Shown here: positions 9,440-17,408 of the stretch, piece by piece | Position numbering within the stretch: the stretch's first letter is position 1 | Layout: the number at the start of each line of letters is the position of its first letter | Origin: JABCYV01 sp963696025 | Lineage (GTDB): Bacteria > Acidobacteriota > Terriglobia > Terriglobales > Acidobacteriaceae | Direction: 5' to 3' | Assembly: GCA_963696025.1 (NCBI GenBank) | Contig: CAVOII010000009.1 | Span: 186,001-250,000 of the forward strand | DNA length: 64,000 nt | Translations under genes and position numbers: made by a program | Notes under the pieces: generated by a model | Seen by the model: the letters and a program-made list of their open reading frames with translations, nothing else | Told to the model about the DNA's origin: nothing | The model's database searches: none

Positions 9440-9495
9440 GCCCCGGACGTAAGTCCGGGTTAGGCATGGGAAAAAGGACAGAGTCCCGTAGGGAC
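9440..9495. repeat. Two short hairpin repeats before the PrpD gene
   Basis: CCCGGAC-GTAA-GTCCGGG (9440-9457) and GTCCC-GTA-GGGAC (9483-9495) lie between the HD gene and the MmgE/PrpD gene. The first resembles the CCAGGACTTACGTCCTGG hairpin of the array at 31.9-32.25 kb, suggesting one interspersed family. They could affect mRNA processing inside the operon. Confidence 0.5.
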
Positions 9496-9523
9496 GGCAG
9501 AAGAGTCACATCAGGAGACCAGC

Positions 9524-10972
9524 GTGTCCGCTAAAGAAGGCATCGCTACCAAAGAGACCGTCACCGCCAGGATGGCGCGCTGGGCGGCCGCGCTCGAATA
9601 CCGACACCTGTCGCAGGACGCTGTCTATCAAGCCAAACGCTTCCTGCTCGATTCCCTAGGCTGCGCCTTGGGTGGCTACCAGCAGCACGACGTGAAGATT
9701 GCTCTCGAAGTACTCGACGAAATCGCTGGCAAAGGCCCAGCCACTCTGATCGGCACTGGCAAGCGCATCGATGCAGTATCGGCTTCCCTGGCAAACGCCT
9801 TGATGATCCGCTGCATGGATTACAACGACATTTATTGGAAGCAGGACCCGTCGCATCCGTCGGATATCTTTCCCGCGGCTCTGGCTAGCTGCGAACGTGC
9901 GAAGAGCGGCGGGAAAGAACTGATCGTCGGCCTCGTGCTCGGGCACGAATTCGAAATGCGTTTCTGCGAAGCTGCGTTCCCTGGAATTCGCGAGCGCGGC
10001 TGGCATCACGCTACTCTCACCGCGTTCGTTTCACCGATTGTCGCAGGACGCATGCTGCATCTTGATTGGGAGCAGATTCAGCACGCCATCGGCATCTCCG
10101 CCAGCCGCCACGCCACGCTAGGAGCGGTCACAGCTGGCAAGCTCACAATGATGAAAAATACCGTCGACCCCATGGCCACGCAGAGCGGCGTGCTGGCTGC
10201 TCTGTTCGCGGAAAAGGGCTACACCGGTCCGGAGCATGTCGTCGACGGCAAAGAAGGGCTCACGCATTGCTTCGGCCCAGAATGGAAGCTGAATTTCCTG
10301 ACCGACGGCCTGGGCGAATCGTGGCGCATCACGCAATGCGGCATGAAGGCCTTCCCCACCGAGGCGCTGACCCATACGCCGATCTCTGCCGTGCTGGATA
10401 TCGTGAAGTCGAGCGACCTGAAGCCCGATCACGTGGCCAGGGTCCAGATTCGCTCGCTGGCGCGTGCCGCCGACATCCTTTCCGATCCCAGCAAGTATGA
10501 TCCGCGCACCAAAGAAACTGCAGATCATTCGCTGCCATACGTGATTGCCGCCGCAATCGCGGATCGTCAGGTCACGCCGGTGCAATTTGAAATGAAGAAG
10601 ATCACGGATCCGACGATTCGCGCGCAGTTGAAGAAAGTGGAAGTAGTGGCAGACCCCGAGATCGAGAAAGTTTTCCCCGCACTGCAGCGGGTGATTGTGA
10701 ACCTCACGACCACGGATGGTCGGACATTCACCAAGCAATTGGATTATCCCAAAGGCGATCCAAGGAATCCATTGAGCGACGCCGAGGTCGAAGAGAAGTT
10801 CGCGGCGCTGGCAGAAGGCATATTGTCCACGGGTGCGCAGAAGAAGCTGAAAGATGCGATCTGGAACTTGGATAAGCTGGCCTCCGTAACTAAGCTGATG
10901 GCACTGATGAAGGCTGATGTCAAAACGAAGAACACAGCGCATAAGGCCACAAAGAGCAACAAACCGGCCTAA
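9524..10972 (+). CDS. MmgE/PrpD family (2-methylcitrate dehydratase-like / cis-aconitate-type) protein
   Basis: A 482-aa member of the MmgE/PrpD fold, which includes 2-methylcitrate dehydratase and cis-aconitate decarboxylase. Visible family segments are FLLDSLGCALGGY near residue 42, MRCMDYND.Y (about 93-103), the SRHATLGAVTAGKLTMMKN block, GMKAFPTEALTH near 273-285 and a C-terminal mixed domain. The GTG at 9524 follows AGGAG by 7 nt. It stands upstream of an aconitase-type hydratase, an isocitrate dehydrogenase and citrate lyase-like genes, so a tricarboxylic acid substrate is likely. Which reaction it performs (dehydration, hydration or decarboxylation) cannot be decided here. Confidence 0.85.
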   Translation: MSAKEGIATKETVTARMARWAAALEYRHLSQDAVYQAKRFLLDSLGCALGGYQQHDVKIALEVLDEIAGKGPATLIGTGKRIDAVSASLANALMIRCMDYNDIYWKQDPSHPSDIFPAALASCERAKSGGKELIVGLVLGHEFEMRFCEAAFPGIRERGWHHATLTAFVSPIVAGRMLHLDWEQIQHAIGISASRHATLGAVTAGKLTMMKNTVDPMATQSGVLAALFAEKGYTGPEHVVDGKEGLTHCFGPEWKLNFLTDGLGESWRITQCGMKAFPTEALTHTPISAVLDIVKSSDLKPDHVARVQIRSLARAADILSDPSKYDPRTKETADHSLPYVIAAAIADRQVTPVQFEMKKITDPTIRAQLKKVEVVADPEIEKVFPALQRVIVNLTTTDGRTFTKQLDYPKGDPRNPLSDAEVEEKFAALAEGILSTGAQKKLKDAIWNLDKLASVTKLMALMKADVKTKNTAHKATKSNKPA

Positions 10973-10994
10973 TTGATGTCGTTAAAGCGCCGTC

Positions 10995-11062
10995 GAAGGG
11001 CACGGCTTAAGTCCCTCTTAAGTATGTCAAGTACCGTGGAAGGGCACGGCTTAAGCCGTGCC
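10995..11062. repeat. Interspersed palindromic repeat with a perfect 20-bp palindrome
   Basis: GAAGGGCACGGCTTAAG occurs at 10995-11011 and again inside 11040-11056. The second copy continues into a perfect 20-bp palindrome (11043-11062, centre CTTAAG). Relatives of this GGGAAGGGCACG unit recur near 25.5, 25.77, 28.3 and 34.1 kb. It occupies most of the 229-bp gap between the PrpD and aconitase genes. Confidence 0.6.
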
Positions 11063-11201
11063 AAGAGTTCTCAATTAGGATCGTTAGCCGAGCGAAGCGA
11101 GGACGCAGATCGAGTTCGACGGCGAATGCGGCCGTATTATAAAGAACCGCGCAAAGTAGCGACCCATAAATGTTGCCGACCCTAGCTCGGCCGGATTAAT
11201 C

Positions 11202-13145
11202 ATGCCCCAAACCATCGTTGAAAAAATCGCACAGACTCATCTCGCTGAAGGACCGAAACGCCCACTGCGCACGGGGGACTTCGTCTCGATCCGCCCGCGT
11301 CATGTGATGACTCACGACAACACCTCGGCCGTGATGAGCAAGTTCAAAGGTATCGGCGCCAAAAAGATTCATGATCCAAAGCAGCTGGTCTTCGCACTCG
11401 ATCACGACATCCAGAACAAGGACGAAGCCAATCAGGAGAAATATCGCGCTATTGAGGCGTTTGCCAAGGAACACGGAATCGACTTCTATCCTGCGGGCTC
11501 AGGCATCGGCCATCAGATCATGGTCGAGCGCGGCTACGTCGTTCCGGGATCCTTCGTGGTCGCGTCCGATTCGCATTCCAATATGTACGGTGCCTTGGGT
11601 GCAATCGGCACCCCAATTGTCCGCACAGATGCTGCCGCCGCCTGGGCCACCGGCGAATTCTGGTGGCAGATTCCGCGCTCGATTGAAGTGGTGCTGGAAG
11701 GCGAGTTGCCGGCAGGCGCAACTGGAAAAGATGTCATCATCACGCTGTGCGGACTCTACAACCACGACGAAGTGCTGAATGCCGCAGTCGAATTCAGCGG
11801 TCTCGGCGTCACCAGCCTTTCCATGGACGCACGTCTCACGATTTCCAACATGACCACCGAGTGGGGACCGCTCGTAGGCTGGTTTCCGGTGGATAAGATC
11901 ACAATCGATTACCTGAAAGGCGTTCATCAGCGTCTCAAGGCTACAGGAGTCGAGCGCTTTTCAGAAAACGATATCGAGAACTGGACCAGGAATCCACCCC
12001 GACCGGATGCCAGTGCCGAATACGCGGCCCGAATCGTGCTCGACCTCAGCCAAGTCACGCCGTATGTATCCGGACCCGATACAGTGCAGGTGATGGCGTC
12101 ACTGGCCGAAATGCAAAGGAAAAAAGTCGCGATACAAAAAGCCTATCTGCTTTCCTGTGTCAACTCGCGACTGGAAGACCTCGAAGCTGCCGCAAGCGTT
12201 GTGAAGGGTAAGAAAGTCGCCGCGGGCGTTAAATTGTATCTCGGTGCCGCCAGCAAATGGGTACAGGAGGAAGCCGAGAAGCGCGGTACTTGGAAGACGC
12301 TACTCGATGCCGGCGCGCGTCCGCTGCCCGCAGGTTGCGGGCCCTGCATCGGCCTGGGCGTCGGACTGCTCGAGCCCGGCGAAGTCGGAATCTCTGCCAC
12401 CAATCGCAATTTCAAAGGACGCATGGGATCGCGCGACGCCCAATGTTATCTCGCCAGCCCGGAAGTCGTCGCCGCGTCTGCCATCGCCGGCTACATTCGC
12501 GGGCCACACGAGATGGCAGATCGCACGCCCGCTCGCAACTACGCCGAATTCGCCAGCGGAGCAGTCGCGGAAACAGTTGATATCCTGCTCGGTTTTCCCC
12601 AACGGATGCGCGGGCGGCTGGTGCTGCTGCCGCAGGACAACGTCAACACCGATGCCATCTACGGAAAGGACTACACCTACCGCGATGATGTGACGCCGGA
12701 AATGATGGCAAAAGTCATCATGGAGAATTACGATCCGCAGTTTTCCGCACGCGTCCAATCGGGCGATGTCCTTGTCAGCGGCTTCAACTTCGGCACCGGA
12801 TCGAGCCGGGAGCAGGCGGTTACCGCCCTGAAGGCCAAGGGCATACCGCTGGTGATCGCGGCCAGCTTTTCCCAGACCTATCTGCGCAACGCGTTTAACA
12901 ATGGATTTCTTTGCCTGGAAGTCCCCGATCTAGTGAAGCGGTTGCGCGAGCAATTCGCGAAGGGAATTGCCGCAAAAGAAAGAACTATTATTCCCGGAGA
13001 TGAAATTGACATCGATTTCACCTCAGGTGTGGTCCACTGGCGTGGCGAGAAGTTTGCGTTTCCACCGTTGGGCAGTGTGCCGCAATCACTGGTGATCGCC
13101 GAAGGCGTAGAGAATCTGGTGGCCAAGCGGCTGGGGCTGAGTTGA
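11202..13145 (+). CDS. Homoaconitase-like aconitase-family hydro-lyase (large and small domains fused)
   Basis: A 647-aa single-chain aconitase-superfamily enzyme. The N-terminus (SGDYVSIRP-like TGDFVSIRPRHVMTHDNTSAV, then FALDHDIQNK) resembles fungal Lys4 homoaconitase more than AcnA/AcnB. The [4Fe-4S] cysteines are seen in LLSCVNSR and GCGPCIGLG, and the swivel domain carries FGTGSSREQA. It should interconvert a tricarboxylate and its isomer through the cis-alkene. Followed after 57 bp by isocitrate dehydrogenase, it is probably co-transcribed. The substrate could be aconitate/isocitrate, homoaconitate or a methyl analogue; the ICDH neighbour favours an isocitrate-like product. Confidence 0.85.
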   Translation: MPQTIVEKIAQTHLAEGPKRPLRTGDFVSIRPRHVMTHDNTSAVMSKFKGIGAKKIHDPKQLVFALDHDIQNKDEANQEKYRAIEAFAKEHGIDFYPAGSGIGHQIMVERGYVVPGSFVVASDSHSNMYGALGAIGTPIVRTDAAAAWATGEFWWQIPRSIEVVLEGELPAGATGKDVIITLCGLYNHDEVLNAAVEFSGLGVTSLSMDARLTISNMTTEWGPLVGWFPVDKITIDYLKGVHQRLKATGVERFSENDIENWTRNPPRPDASAEYAARIVLDLSQVTPYVSGPDTVQVMASLAEMQRKKVAIQKAYLLSCVNSRLEDLEAAASVVKGKKVAAGVKLYLGAASKWVQEEAEKRGTWKTLLDAGARPLPAGCGPCIGLGVGLLEPGEVGISATNRNFKGRMGSRDAQCYLASPEVVAASAIAGYIRGPHEMADRTPARNYAEFASGAVAETVDILLGFPQRMRGRLVLLPQDNVNTDAIYGKDYTYRDDVTPEMMAKVIMENYDPQFSARVQSGDVLVSGFNFGTGSSREQAVTALKAKGIPLVIAASFSQTYLRNAFNNGFLCLEVPDLVKRLREQFAKGIAAKERTIIPGDEIDIDFTSGVVHWRGEKFAFPPLGSVPQSLVIAEGVENLVAKRLGLS

Positions 13146-13202
13146 GGCCTCTGCGTTCTCGGCGTCCTCTGCGGTTCAAGATTTTGATTTATAGGAGAGT
13201 GA

Positions 13203-14384
13203 ATGGCGAAACATACCGTAGTGTCGATGCCTGGCGATGGAATCGGCCATCAAGTTCTACCCGAAGCCGTTCGAGTGTTGAACGCAGTCGGATTTGACGC
13301 GGAATACCTTCACGCCGACATTGGCTGGGAATGCTGGAGCAACGAAGGCAACGCCCTTCCGCAACGCACCATCGACTTGCTCGCCAAGCATAAGTTGGGA
13401 CTCTTCGGCGCCATCACCTCAAAGCCAAACAAAGAAGCGCAGGCCGAACTCAAACCGGAGTTGCGGGGCAAGGTTTACTACAGCCCGATCGTCACCATGC
13501 GGCAGAAGTTCAATCTGGATATCTGCATGCGCCCTTGCGTCGGCTTTATCGGCAATCCGTTGAATTACATTCGCAAGCGCGTGGATGGCGGCTTCGACGA
13601 GCCCCGCATTGACACCACGGTTTTTCGTCAGAATACCGAGGGCATGTATGCCGGAGTAGAGTGGACGAATCCTCCGGAGAACGTGCGCGCGGCTCTGAAT
13701 ACGCACCCGCGGTTCAAAGCTTTCGCCAACGTAGCTCCCGCAGATCTAGCCGTGAGCGTGCGAATCATTACACGGCCAGCCGCACGCCGCATCGTCACCG
13801 CCGCGTTCGAATATGCCAACAAGCGCGGCTTCAAAGGCGTAACTATCTGTGAAAAACCTAATGTGGTGCGCGAGACTTCCGGGATGATGGAAGAGACGGC
13901 CAAGGAAGTGGCGAAGAATTATCCCGGAATTGCCTTGTGGTCTACCAACATTGACGCGCAGTTGATGTGGCTGAACAAGAATCCGGAAGACTACAACGTG
14001 ATCGTTGCGTCGAACTTGTTCGGCGACATTTTGTCAGACGCATTTGCGGGATTGGTCGGCGGCTTGGGCTTCGCCGCCTCTGGCAATATCGGAGACGAAG
14101 TCGCGGTGTTCGAGCCGACACACGGCTCGGCCCCGAAATATGCAGAATTGAATCCGCCGATTGTGAATCCGATTGCGATGATTCTGACAGCCGCCATGAT
14201 GCTCGATCACATCGGAGAGGGCCCGAAGGCTGATCGGATCCGCAAAGCCATCGCCGATGTGGTCAAAGAGGGAAAAGTGCGCACCTACGACATGATGCGT
14301 ATTTCGGGTGGCGCGAAGTCGATCAGCCAGGGGGCAGCCTCGACGATTCAGATGACGGACACGATATTGGCGAAGCTGAAGTAG
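13203..14384 (+). CDS. Isocitrate dehydrogenase, predicted NADP-dependent
   Basis: A 393-aa member of the isocitrate/isopropylmalate dehydrogenase family, oxidising isocitrate to 2-oxoglutarate and CO2 with Mg2+. Signature elements are PGDGIG at the N-terminus, FRQNTEGMYAG, and SNLFGDILSDAFAG with the metal-binding aspartates. HGSAPKY has Lys-Tyr where NAD enzymes carry Asp-Ile, and TYDMMR keeps the Tyr/Arg spacing of E. coli Icd Tyr391/Arg395, so NADP specificity is predicted. AGGAGAG precedes the ATG. Its stop TAG shares its G with the GTG start of the next gene, which implies translational coupling. Confidence 0.85.
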   Translation: MAKHTVVSMPGDGIGHQVLPEAVRVLNAVGFDAEYLHADIGWECWSNEGNALPQRTIDLLAKHKLGLFGAITSKPNKEAQAELKPELRGKVYYSPIVTMRQKFNLDICMRPCVGFIGNPLNYIRKRVDGGFDEPRIDTTVFRQNTEGMYAGVEWTNPPENVRAALNTHPRFKAFANVAPADLAVSVRIITRPAARRIVTAAFEYANKRGFKGVTICEKPNVVRETSGMMEETAKEVAKNYPGIALWSTNIDAQLMWLNKNPEDYNVIVASNLFGDILSDAFAGLVGGLGFAASGNIGDEVAVFEPTHGSAPKYAELNPPIVNPIAMILTAAMMLDHIGEGPKADRIRKAIADVVKEGKVRTYDMMRISGGAKSISQGAASTIQMTDTILAKLK

Positions 14385-15661
14385 TGGCTGATAAGAATGC
14401 TTGTCTTGCTGAAGATGAGAAGGTTCGTGCAATGGCTCCTTCCCACGAAATTACGATAGCGCATTCTGCCGAAGCGGGACACTGGGGCAAGGACGTGCGC
14501 TCGGATGTGCACGTCACCATCGAACCACGTGATCGTGGCGGCCTGGAGATCACGATGGAATCCCGGGTCAAGCCCTATTACGGCGATTCGATCCTCGCGC
14601 AGACTCGACAGGTTTTGGAGTCGCTGGGCGTCAAGCACGCGCGGGTTGCAGTGCACGACGAGGGTGCGTTGCCTTTCGTAATTTCGGCGCGAATCGAGAC
14701 GGCGGTCAAGCGTGCCGGTCTCGGGAGCGGCCAAAAGGCGCTACCGGATGCCGTCCCTGTGCCTGCACCCTCACCGCGCGACCGGCTGCGACGCTCACGT
14801 TTGTATCTGCCAGGTTCGGAGCCGAAATATTTCATCAATGCCGGTCTTCACGGCCCAGATGCAATCATTCTCGATCTTGAGGATTCGGTTCATCTCGGTG
14901 AAAAAGACGCGGCCCGCATCCTGGCGCGGAACGCGTTGCGTGCGGTTGATTTTGGCGCTTGCGAGCGCATGGTCCGCATCAACCAGTTGCCCATGGCACT
15001 GGAAGACCTTGCCGAAATCATTCCCGAGGCGCCTGACTTGGTGCTGATCCCAAAGACTGAACACTCGCTGCAGGTGACGGAAGTGGAACGAATGATCAAC
15101 GAACTCAGGGCTCGCCACAGCGTCAATCGCACTATCTGGCTGATGCCGATTCTGGAATCGGCGCTGGGAATTGAAAATGCTTTTGCTATCGCGACTGCCA
15201 GTCCCAACGTGGCCGCGCTGACCATTGGGCTTGAAGACTACACCGATGACCTGGGCGTGGCCAAGACGCTGGAAGGAAAAGAGTCTCTCTACGCGCGTAC
15301 GCGCCTGGTCAATGCCGCTACGGCCGCGGGTATCCAGGCGATCGATTCAGTCTTCGGCGATGTGAGCGACTTGGATGGCCTCCGGCGCTGGGCAGAAAAC
15401 TCGCGGGCGTTGGGATTCGAAGGCATGGGCTGCATTCATCCGTCGCAAATTCCTGTAGTTCATGCGGCATTCACACCGTCGCAGGCGGAGATCGATCGGG
15501 CATTGAAAATTGTCGCTGCATTCGAGGAAGCCCAGCAACGTGGCCTGGGTGTGGTTAGTTTGGGCTCGAAGATGATTGATCCGCCGGTTGTGGAGCGCGC
15601 CCAAAAGCTGGTGACACGGGCGCGACAAATGGGTCTCTCTGTCATGCTGAGCGGAGAGTGA
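14384..15661 (+). CDS. Citrate lyase gamma-beta fusion (CitD-CitE like)
   Basis: A 425-aa fusion. Residues ~20-115 match the citrate lyase acyl-carrier CitD: RSDVHVTIEP aligns with the ESSDVMVRI region, so Ser40 is the likely prosthetic-group serine, and DEGALPFVISARIETA matches the CitD end. Residues ~130-425 are the CitE/HpcH aldolase-like lyase, with RLYLPGSEPKY, DLEDSVH (metal acidic site) and PILESALGIENA. CitD and CitE are normally separate polypeptides. The GTG start at 14384 overlaps the upstream stop by 1 bp; an ATG at 14432 is an alternative. CitF follows. Confidence 0.82.
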   Translation: MADKNACLAEDEKVRAMAPSHEITIAHSAEAGHWGKDVRSDVHVTIEPRDRGGLEITMESRVKPYYGDSILAQTRQVLESLGVKHARVAVHDEGALPFVISARIETAVKRAGLGSGQKALPDAVPVPAPSPRDRLRRSRLYLPGSEPKYFINAGLHGPDAIILDLEDSVHLGEKDAARILARNALRAVDFGACERMVRINQLPMALEDLAEIIPEAPDLVLIPKTEHSLQVTEVERMINELRARHSVNRTIWLMPILESALGIENAFAIATASPNVAALTIGLEDYTDDLGVAKTLEGKESLYARTRLVNAATAAGIQAIDSVFGDVSDLDGLRRWAENSRALGFEGMGCIHPSQIPVVHAAFTPSQAEIDRALKIVAAFEEAQQRGLGVVSLGSKMIDPPVVERAQKLVTRARQMGLSVMLSGE

Positions 15662-15784
15662 GTCTCGCACTGCGAAACTCACTCGCAGTCGAAGCATCCC
15701 TACTTGGCAACGTACGAAGGCAGACGTAGGGATCCTTCGCCTGTCTGTCGTTTCTCGCGAAACGATCAACGAAAAGACAACAAT

Positions 15785-17347
15785 ATGAGCGATCGCATTG
15801 AGATGGTACAGAACGCCGCCAAGCGCATGGTTCCCGCCATGGTTAACGGCAGACCTCAGATTCCTTACCTGGGCGTTGCCAAGTACCAGGCTCGCGGACG
15901 CAAAGCTGCGCCGCCTGTGCGTTCGAGCAAAGATTATCCAGAGAATGGCGACCAGCGCGTCGCCGACCTCGACACTGCTCTGCGCAAGTGTGGCCTGCGC
16001 GACGGCATGGTGATCTCCAGTCATCATCATTTGCGCGATGGTGACCGCGTGGCCTTGCTCGCGCTCGAAGCCGCGGCAAAAATCGGCGTGAAGGACCTGA
16101 TGTGGTTCCCCAGCGCCTCCTTCCCCTCCCAGAAGGCAGCGATTGATCTGATGCAGTCGGGAGTAATTCATCACATCGAAGGCTCGATGAATGGTCCGCT
16201 CGGCGATTACTGCACTCAGGGCAAAATGCGTGGCATGGGAGTTCTTCGGTCGCACGGCGGGCGCTGGCAGGCCATCCAGGACGGCGAAGTTCACATTGAT
16301 ATCGCGGTAATAGCCGCTCCCACGGCCGACGCGTTTGGCAATGCCGATGGGTCGCATGGCAAGTCTGCGTGCGGATCGCTCGGCTTTGCGCTGGCAGACT
16401 CCATCTATGCCGACTACGTCATCGTGGTCACCGACAACCTGGTTCCATTCCCTTGCATTCCCTGGCAGATCCAGGGCAACAACGTGGACTACGTTGTGGA
16501 AGTCGAATCGATTGGTGATCCGGCAAAGATCGTCTCTGGGACCACGCAGATTACGCGTTCACCCGACCGGCTGCGGATCGCAGAATTAGTTGCCAGGTTT
16601 TTGCGCGCGGCGGGAATCATGCGCAACGGATTCTCCTTCCAGGCGGGCGCGGGAGGGATAGCGCTTGCCTTCGTCGATTATCTGCGACGCATGATGAAAG
16701 AAGAGGGAGTGAAAGCACGCTTCGTCCGCGGCGGTTCTACGCGCTACTTAGTCGAAATGCTGCAGGAAGGATTGACCGACTACATTCTCGATGGACAGAC
16801 TTTCGATCTCGATGCCGTGAAATCAATCGCCAGCGATCCCCGGCACGTGCCAACTTCGCCATTTACCTCATACAATTTTCACGGCAAGGGAAATTTCGCT
16901 TCCATGGTGGATGCCGTGGTGCTGGGCGCCACCGAAGTCGACGTGAACTTCAACGGCAACGTGGTGACCCACTCCGATGGACGGCTCCTGCACGGCATTG
17001 GAGGATGGCAGAACTGTCTGGCGGCGGGATGCACGGTTCTGGCAGTGCCGTCTTTCCGCGACCGCATTCCGGTGATCGTCGATGAAGTGACCACGCTCAC
17101 CGGGCCCGGCGAATTGATTGATGTAGTCGTGACCGAGCGTGGGATCGCCGTCAATCCGCTCCGCCAGGACTTGCTGGACGCAGTGAAAGGATCGAAGCTA
17201 CCGATCCGGCCGATTCAGGACATCAAAGCGGAAGTTGAACGAATCTGCGGTGGCAAGCCAGCGCGGCCGAAGCTCGGAAGCCATCCCGTCGCGGTGGTCA
17301 AATGGGTGGACGGTACAGTGCTCGACACAGTCTGGCAAATCGGCTAG
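15785..17347 (+). CDS. citF: Citrate lyase alpha subunit (CitF-like acyl-CoA transferase)
   Basis: A 520-aa protein of the CitF family, which swaps the acetyl group of the acyl carrier for citrate before CitE cleaves it. Diagnostic stretches are ISSHHHLRDGD, EGSMNGPLGDYC, IAAPTADAFGNADG, VTDNLVPFPCIPWQIQG, GSTRYLVEMLQEGL and TGPGELIDVVVTERGIAVNP. The ATG at 15785 gives the family's normal start; an in-frame upstream start at 15704 would add an unrelated tail. A CGTTTC-TCGC-GAAACG hairpin (15749-15764) precedes it. With the fused CitD-CitE it forms a complete alpha/beta/gamma set, but no CitC, CitX or CitG lies in this window. Confidence 0.88.
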   Translation: MSDRIEMVQNAAKRMVPAMVNGRPQIPYLGVAKYQARGRKAAPPVRSSKDYPENGDQRVADLDTALRKCGLRDGMVISSHHHLRDGDRVALLALEAAAKIGVKDLMWFPSASFPSQKAAIDLMQSGVIHHIEGSMNGPLGDYCTQGKMRGMGVLRSHGGRWQAIQDGEVHIDIAVIAAPTADAFGNADGSHGKSACGSLGFALADSIYADYVIVVTDNLVPFPCIPWQIQGNNVDYVVEVESIGDPAKIVSGTTQITRSPDRLRIAELVARFLRAAGIMRNGFSFQAGAGGIALAFVDYLRRMMKEEGVKARFVRGGSTRYLVEMLQEGLTDYILDGQTFDLDAVKSIASDPRHVPTSPFTSYNFHGKGNFASMVDAVVLGATEVDVNFNGNVVTHSDGRLLHGIGGWQNCLAAGCTVLAVPSFRDRIPVIVDEVTTLTGPGELIDVVVTERGIAVNPLRQDLLDAVKGSKLPIRPIQDIKAEVERICGGKPARPKLGSHPVAVVKWVDGTVLDTVWQIG

Positions 17348-17408
17348 TCAGAAATCGCCGAAGATTTGAAAGATTGGGGGCACGGCTCTCCCCATGCCCC
17401 TGAAATTT

